From assembly GCA_004213645.1 (NCBI GenBank), contig SGZF01000002.1, forward strand, positions 1 through 64,000: a stretch of 64,000 bases of DNA. The letters are read 5' to 3'. Origin of the DNA: Flavobacteriales bacterium. GTDB taxonomy: Bacteria > Bacteroidota > Bacteroidia > Flavobacteriales > Flavobacteriaceae. Every line of letters begins with the position of its first letter. Position 1 is the first letter of the stretch. The position numbers and the translations under genes were made by a program. The notes beneath the pieces were generated by a model. The model searched no databases. It saw only the letters and a program-made list of their open reading frames with translations, and was not told the origin of the DNA. This document shows positions 59,393-64,000 of the stretch, one piece after another.

Positions 59393-60016
59393 ATGGCCAA
59401 AAGAAAAGCTCCAGAGGTTAATGCAGGGTCAATGGCTGATATTGCCTTTTTACTTTTAATTTTCTTTTTAGTTACTACAACTATTGAAACAGATAGTGGA
59501 ATAAATAGAAAACTTCCTCCCATGGAAGATCAAATAGACCCTCCAATTATTAGAGAAAAAAATATTTTTACTGTAGTTGTTAATAAGAATAATCAGCTAC
59601 TAGTTGAAGAGTCTCTAACTGATATTAAAGACCTTAGAGGTTTAGCAGTAGATTTTCTAGACAATGGTGGAGGATCAGGTGAAGAAGCTTGCGATTACTG
59701 TCAAGGTAACCGTGATCCTAGATCTTCAGATAATCCAGATAAAGCTATTATTTCATTAAAAAATGATAGAGAAACTGAATATAAAGTCTATATAGCAGTT
59801 CAAAACGAGTTGGTTGCTGCATACAATGAACTTAGAAATAGGGAATTTTCAAGATTAAATCCTAATTTAGGTATTTCATATGTTGAAGCTGATCTAATTT
59901 ATAGTGATCCAAGAACGTCATTAGATGATAAAACTAGTTTGAAAGAAAAGCTTGACGTCGTAAAATTATTATATCCTCAAAAATTATCAGAGGCTGAACC
60001 AAGTAAAGTAAATTAA
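59393..60016 (+). CDS. ExbD/TolR family biopolymer transporter (copy 1, with CxxC-containing insert)
   Basis: EVNAGSMADIAFLLLIFFLVTTTIETDSGINRKLPP; periplasmic region includes EEACDYCQGN. Confidence 0.9.
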   Translation: MAKRKAPEVNAGSMADIAFLLLIFFLVTTTIETDSGINRKLPPMEDQIDPPIIREKNIFTVVVNKNNQLLVEESLTDIKDLRGLAVDFLDNGGGSGEEACDYCQGNRDPRSSDNPDKAIISLKNDRETEYKVYIAVQNELVAAYNELRNREFSRLNPNLGISYVEADLIYSDPRTSLDDKTSLKEKLDVVKLLYPQKLSEAEPSKVN

Positions 60017-60018
60017 AT

Positions 60019-60501
60019 ATGGCAAAGTTTAATAAAAAGAAAAGTGGAGATCTTCCGGCAATATCAACGGCTTCGTTACCAGATATAGTTTTTATGTTGT
60101 TATTCTTTTTCATGGTAGCTACAGTTATGCGTGATAGTACCTTAATGGTACAAAATACTCTTCCTGCGGCTGATCAAATTCAGAAATTAGATAAAAAAGA
60201 TAGAGTTATATACATCTATGCAGGTAAACCTTCTAGTAGATATGTTGATACTTATGGTACTCAGGCAAGAATTCAACTGAATGATAAATTTGGAACTGTA
60301 GAAGAGGTTGGAGCATTTGTGCTTGCAGAGAGAGCTGCTAAGCGTCAGGAGCTTCAAAACGTTCTTACTACTGCGTTAAAAGTTGACAGTGATACAAAGA
60401 TGGGTATTATTAGTGATATTAAGCAAGAGTTAAGAAAAGTAAATGCTCTTAAGCTAAATTATACGACCAGAGTTGGAGACTACACCCAAAATTTTAATTA
60501 G
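60019..60501 (+). CDS. ExbD/TolR family biopolymer transporter (copy 2)
   Basis: PAISTASLPDIVFMLLFFFMVATVMRDSTLMVQNTLPAADQ. Confidence 0.9.
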   Translation: MAKFNKKKSGDLPAISTASLPDIVFMLLFFFMVATVMRDSTLMVQNTLPAADQIQKLDKKDRVIYIYAGKPSSRYVDTYGTQARIQLNDKFGTVEEVGAFVLAERAAKRQELQNVLTTALKVDSDTKMGIISDIKQELRKVNALKLNYTTRVGDYTQNFN

Positions 60502-61168
60502 AAGAAATTTAATTTTTTTAATTTACCTATTATCACCCTTTCTATACAGTCAGTATCAGACTGAACCCTCAAATGTCTCATATAAAGAAGATCAAATATA
60601 TTTTGGTTCAAGTTATTTTATTCAAAGCGAATCTATTCAAGACTTTAAACAAAATGGTTTCTCAGGTAACTTTCAATTTGGTTTTATTCGTGATATTAGT
60701 TTGAATAAAAATTCAACACAAGCTTTAGGTATAGGTTTGGGTTTTGAAAGAAACTTTTTTAATTCCAATATTCAACCCAATAATGACAATAATAAAATTA
60801 ATTACAGGATTGTTGTTAGTAGATTCCTTGAATCTAAAAACGAGTTATCCTTTTCATCAATTGTACTTCCAATTGAATTTAGATGGAGACGCTCATCAAT
60901 AGATAATTACAAGTTTTGGAGAATATACTCTGGCTTCAAAATAAAGAAAAACTTTCCTATATATTCAAACCCTTCATATGGGTCAGAACTAAAAATTAAT
61001 GAAATTGAAGATTGGACAACCTCTTTTTATCTAAATACAGGTTACAATACTTGGAATATATCTTTGGAATATGATTTGATACCAATAATAAAAGATAAAA
61101 AAACAGAAGATGGGAATGATTTAAATATAAGTTTCTTTAGACTTGGATTAATTTTCTATATCCTATAA
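60473..61168 (+). CDS. Outer-membrane beta-barrel protein (PorT-like)
   Basis: Signal-like LIFLIYLLSPFLYSQ, alternating beta-strand pattern, IRDISLNKNSTQALGIGLGFERNF, C-terminal FFRLGLIFYIL; overlaps exbD2 by 29 nt (start may be slightly downstream). Confidence 0.65.
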   Translation: METTPKILIRRNLIFLIYLLSPFLYSQYQTEPSNVSYKEDQIYFGSSYFIQSESIQDFKQNGFSGNFQFGFIRDISLNKNSTQALGIGLGFERNFFNSNIQPNNDNNKINYRIVVSRFLESKNELSFSSIVLPIEFRWRRSSIDNYKFWRIYSGFKIKKNFPIYSNPSYGSELKINEIEDWTTSFYLNTGYNTWNISLEYDLIPIIKDKKTEDGNDLNISFFRLGLIFYIL

Positions 61169-62599
61169 TTCCTTTCTAAGTCTAGCTACAGATATTTCAA
61201 GCTGTTCTCTATATTTAGAAACAGTTCTTCTTGCTATCTTATATCCCTTTTCTAAAAGTTTGTTTGATAATTCTATATCTGATAGTGGTTTAGTCTTATC
61301 TTCATTATCTATTATTTCCTTTAATATTTTTTTTATTTCAATTGTTGAAATCTCTTCACCATCTTTATTCTTCATTCCTTCAGAGAAATATTTTTTTAAA
61401 AGTTTAATTCCATAGGGAGTGTCAATATATTTGCTATTAGCAACTCTAGAAATTGTTGAAATATCCATATTAATTATTTCAGCAATATCTTTAAGAATCA
61501 TAGGTTTAAGATTAGCTTCTTCACCTGTTAAGAAATAATCTTTTTGAAAATTAACAATCGCATTTACAGTATGAAACAATGTTTGATATCTTTGTTCAAT
61601 AGCTTCAATAAACCATTTAGCAGAATCAAGTTTTTGCTTTAAAAACTGCATAGCTTGATTTTGAGACTTAGTTTTTTTTGGGTCGTTTTTATAACCTTCA
61701 AGAATATTTTTATACGATGATGAAAGTCTTAACTCTGGTGAATTTCTCCTGTTTAGCTCAACTATGAGGTTCCCATCATCAATTGTTAAAATAAAATCTG
61801 GAATAATAGTATTATTTGAAAAATCACTAGTAATAGAACCTCCAGGTTTAGGATTTAGCCTAGATATTTCTTTTATAACTTCTTTTAATTCATTGTTTGA
61901 TAAATTTAATTTTTCTGAAAGTTTTGAAAACTTCTTTTTGGAAAATAATTCAAATTCATTCTCAATAATTCTGATAGAATTTATAATTGAGTGTTTTAAA
62001 TTATTTTTTTTCTTTAACTGAATTAAAAGGCACTCCTGAAGAGATCTTGCACCAACACCAGGTGGATCTAGGTCTTGAATTTTAAGTAAAATTGACTGAA
62101 TATCTTCTTTGGTAGAAATAATATTTTGAGTAAATGCTAAATCATCAATTATATCATCAATTTCTCTTCTTAAATAACCACTTTCATCTATACTTCCAAT
62201 TAGAAATTCACATATTGGTTTTTCAGAATCACTAAGAATTAAATTTTTAGACTGATTATCTAAAAATTGATGAAAGCTAACTGATGATTTTCTTTGAAAA
62301 TTTTTTTCTTCTTCTTGGTTTGAATAATAACTTTGATTCAAATCTCCTGATTCACTATCAAGATAATCATCAACGTTTACATTCTCATCAATAATTTCAG
62401 AATCATTAGCTTGTTCATCTTGTAGCTCACTTCCAGTTTCAAGTGCAGGGTTTTCTTCAATCTCATTTATAATTTTTTGTTCTAATTCAGTAGTGGTTAA
62501 TTGAATTAATTTCATCAACTGAATCTGTTGAGGAGAAAGCTTTTGGGATAACTTTAATTGTAGTTTTTGATTAAGCATTTTGATTTTATACTTAAACAA
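61163..62599 (-). CDS. rpoN: RNA polymerase sigma-54 factor
   Basis: QKLQLKLSQKLSPQQIQLMKLIQLTTTELEQKIINEIEENPALE N-terminus; LQDLDPPGVGARSLQECL; C-terminal LSDIELSNKLLEKGYKIARRTVSKYREQLEISVARLRKEL (RpoN box). Confidence 0.97.
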   Translation of the reverse strand: MFKYKIKMLNQKLQLKLSQKLSPQQIQLMKLIQLTTTELEQKIINEIEENPALETGSELQDEQANDSEIIDENVNVDDYLDSESGDLNQSYYSNQEEEKNFQRKSSVSFHQFLDNQSKNLILSDSEKPICEFLIGSIDESGYLRREIDDIIDDLAFTQNIISTKEDIQSILLKIQDLDPPGVGARSLQECLLIQLKKKNNLKHSIINSIRIIENEFELFSKKKFSKLSEKLNLSNNELKEVIKEISRLNPKPGGSITSDFSNNTIIPDFILTIDDGNLIVELNRRNSPELRLSSSYKNILEGYKNDPKKTKSQNQAMQFLKQKLDSAKWFIEAIEQRYQTLFHTVNAIVNFQKDYFLTGEEANLKPMILKDIAEIINMDISTISRVANSKYIDTPYGIKLLKKYFSEGMKNKDGEEISTIEIKKILKEIIDNEDKTKPLSDIELSNKLLEKGYKIARRTVSKYREQLEISVARLRKEL

Positions 62600-62623
62600 A
62601 AGTAAGAAAAGTATTAATTCATT

Positions 62624-64000
62624 TTAAAAAGAAGCATTTTTCGGAGTTCTGGGGTATGGAATGACATCTCTAATATTCTGCATTCCTGTGCAGAACATAA
62701 CAATTCTCTCGAATCCTAGTCCAAACCCACTATGAGGGACAGTACCATACTTTCTAAGATCTAAATACCACCATAAATCTTTTTCATCAATGTCCATTTC
62801 ATTCATTCTTTTCTTTAAGACATCCAATCTTTCCTCTCTTTGAGATCCACCAATAATCTCGCCAATTCCAGGAAATAGAACATCCATTGCTCTAACTGTC
62901 TTTTTGTCATCATTTAATCTCATATAAAAAGCTTTGATTTTAGAGGGATAATCATAAATAATTACCGGAGATTTGAAGTGTTTTTCTACTAAAAATCTTT
63001 CATGTTCACTTTGAAAATCAGATCCCCACTCTTCAATTTTAAAATTAAATTTTTTCTTTTTGTTATAATTTGAGTTTCTAAGAATTTCAAAAGCTTCTGA
63101 ATAAGAAACCCTAACAAATTTATTATTTATTGTAAACTTTATTTTTTCAATTAAATTAAGATCACTTCTTTCATTTTTTGGTTTTTGACTATCCTCTTTC
63201 ACAAGCCTTTCATCAAGAAAATTAAGATCATCTAAACATGAATCTAGAATATATTGAAGTAAATATTTTAGAAAAGATTCAGCTAAATCCATATTATCAT
63301 TAAGATCATAAAAAGCCATTTCAGGTTCTATCATCCAGAATTCAGATGCATGCCTTGAAGTGTTCGAATTTTCTGCTCTAAAGGTAGGGCCAAAGGTATA
63401 TACATTACCTAGTCCCAATGCATAAGTTTCAGCTTCCAGTTGTCCAGATACAGTTAAGCTTGTTTTTTTTCCAAAAAAATCTTTTGAATAATCAACTTCT
63501 TTAGACTGTATTTCATTTTGATCAATTGTAGTTACTCTAAACATTTCACCAGCACCCTCAGCATCATTTGAAGTAATAATTGGAGTGTGTATGTAATTAA
63601 AGTTATTATCATTGAAAAACTTATGAATTCCAAATGCTAAATTTGATCTAATTCTCATTACAGAGCTAAATGTAGAAGTCCTAATTCTTAAATGTGCTTG
63701 ATCTCTTAAAAATTCAAAGCTGTGTTTCTTTGGTTGGATTGGATAGTTTTCAGAATCAGATTCTCCCAGAATTTCAATCTCTTCTACCCTAATTTCAAAA
63801 CTTTGACCCTTACCTTGGCTTTCAACTAGTTTTCCTTTGACTTTTAATGAACATCCTACACTAATTCTTTTAATTATTCCTTCTTCAATAGTAGAATCTA
63901 AAATTACACATTGAATATTTTTGATAGTTGATCCGTCGTTTAGCTCGATAAACCTGTTGGCTCTAAAAGCTCTAACCCATCCGCCTATAATAATACTATT
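62624..64000 (-). CDS. asnS: Asparagine-tRNA ligase, 5' end truncated by the window edge
   Basis: Class II motifs FGPTFRAENSNTSRHASEFWMIEPEMAF, GFGLGFERIVMFCTGMQNIRDVIPYPRTP; the frame stays open from 63658 to 64000 (FEFLRDQAHLRIRTSTFSSVMRIRSNLAF...), so the track ORF start at 63658 is internal. Confidence 0.95.
   Translation of the reverse strand, partial: NSIIIGGWVRAFRANRFIELNDGSTIKNIQCVILDSTIEEGIIKRISVGCSLKVKGKLVESQGKGQSFEIRVEEIEILGESDSENYPIQPKKHSFEFLRDQAHLRIRTSTFSSVMRIRSNLAFGIHKFFNDNNFNYIHTPIITSNDAEGAGEMFRVTTIDQNEIQSKEVDYSKDFFGKKTSLTVSGQLEAETYALGLGNVYTFGPTFRAENSNTSRHASEFWMIEPEMAFYDLNDNMDLAESFLKYLLQYILDSCLDDLNFLDERLVKEDSQKPKNERSDLNLIEKIKFTINNKFVRVSYSEAFEILRNSNYNKKKKFNFKIEEWGSDFQSEHERFLVEKHFKSPVIIYDYPSKIKAFYMRLNDDKKTVRAMDVLFPGIGEIIGGSQREERLDVLKKRMNEMDIDEKDLWWYLDLRKYGTVPHSGFGLGFERIVMFCTGMQNIRDVIPYPRTPKNASF

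Noticed and set aside
1-64000. Search by eye for transposases, integrases, phage structural genes, toxin-antitoxin pairs, restriction systems, NRPS/PKS clusters and CRISPR arrays
   Set aside because: None recognised in the translated ORFs or as repeated DNA; the window looks like stable core chromosome.

Overview
This is a 64 kb, AT-rich window that reads as ordinary chromosome of a marine-type Bacteroidota/Flavobacteriia genome. The lineage call is inferred from gene families, gene order and TAnnTTTG-like promoter boxes. It is densely packed with core genes: tsaB, ompH/bamA/uppS/nadK/pdxJ, mgtE, rsmA, serS, ribF, pth, rplY, prs, rimM/rpsP, clpP/clpX, folK, mutS, sucA/sucB, tatD, fabH, ExbB/ExbD-type genes, rpoN and asnS. 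There are four tRNAs: Leu-CAA, Gly-GCC, Leu-UAA and Ser-GGA. I saw no rRNA operon, CRISPR array, transposase, integrase or prophage. Accessory points worth a second look are: a possible SsuD-like monooxygenase plus SSS symporter cassette; an umuC-umuD pair in reversed order; a stand-alone Smr-domain ORF coupled to mutS; a lectin-like (beta-trefoil) lipoprotein; a half-AraC HTH microprotein; a photolyase/cryptochrome gene starting 9 nt after a tRNA; a glycosyltransferase/LpxH-like phosphoesterase pair; two VUT/YhhQ transporters, one paired with a phosphoribosyltransferase; an ExbB/ExbD-type locus with an extra membrane protein and a CxxC motif; and repeated convergent stop-codon overlaps. I do not see a clear, completely novel multi-gene system; the findings are ranked accordingly.
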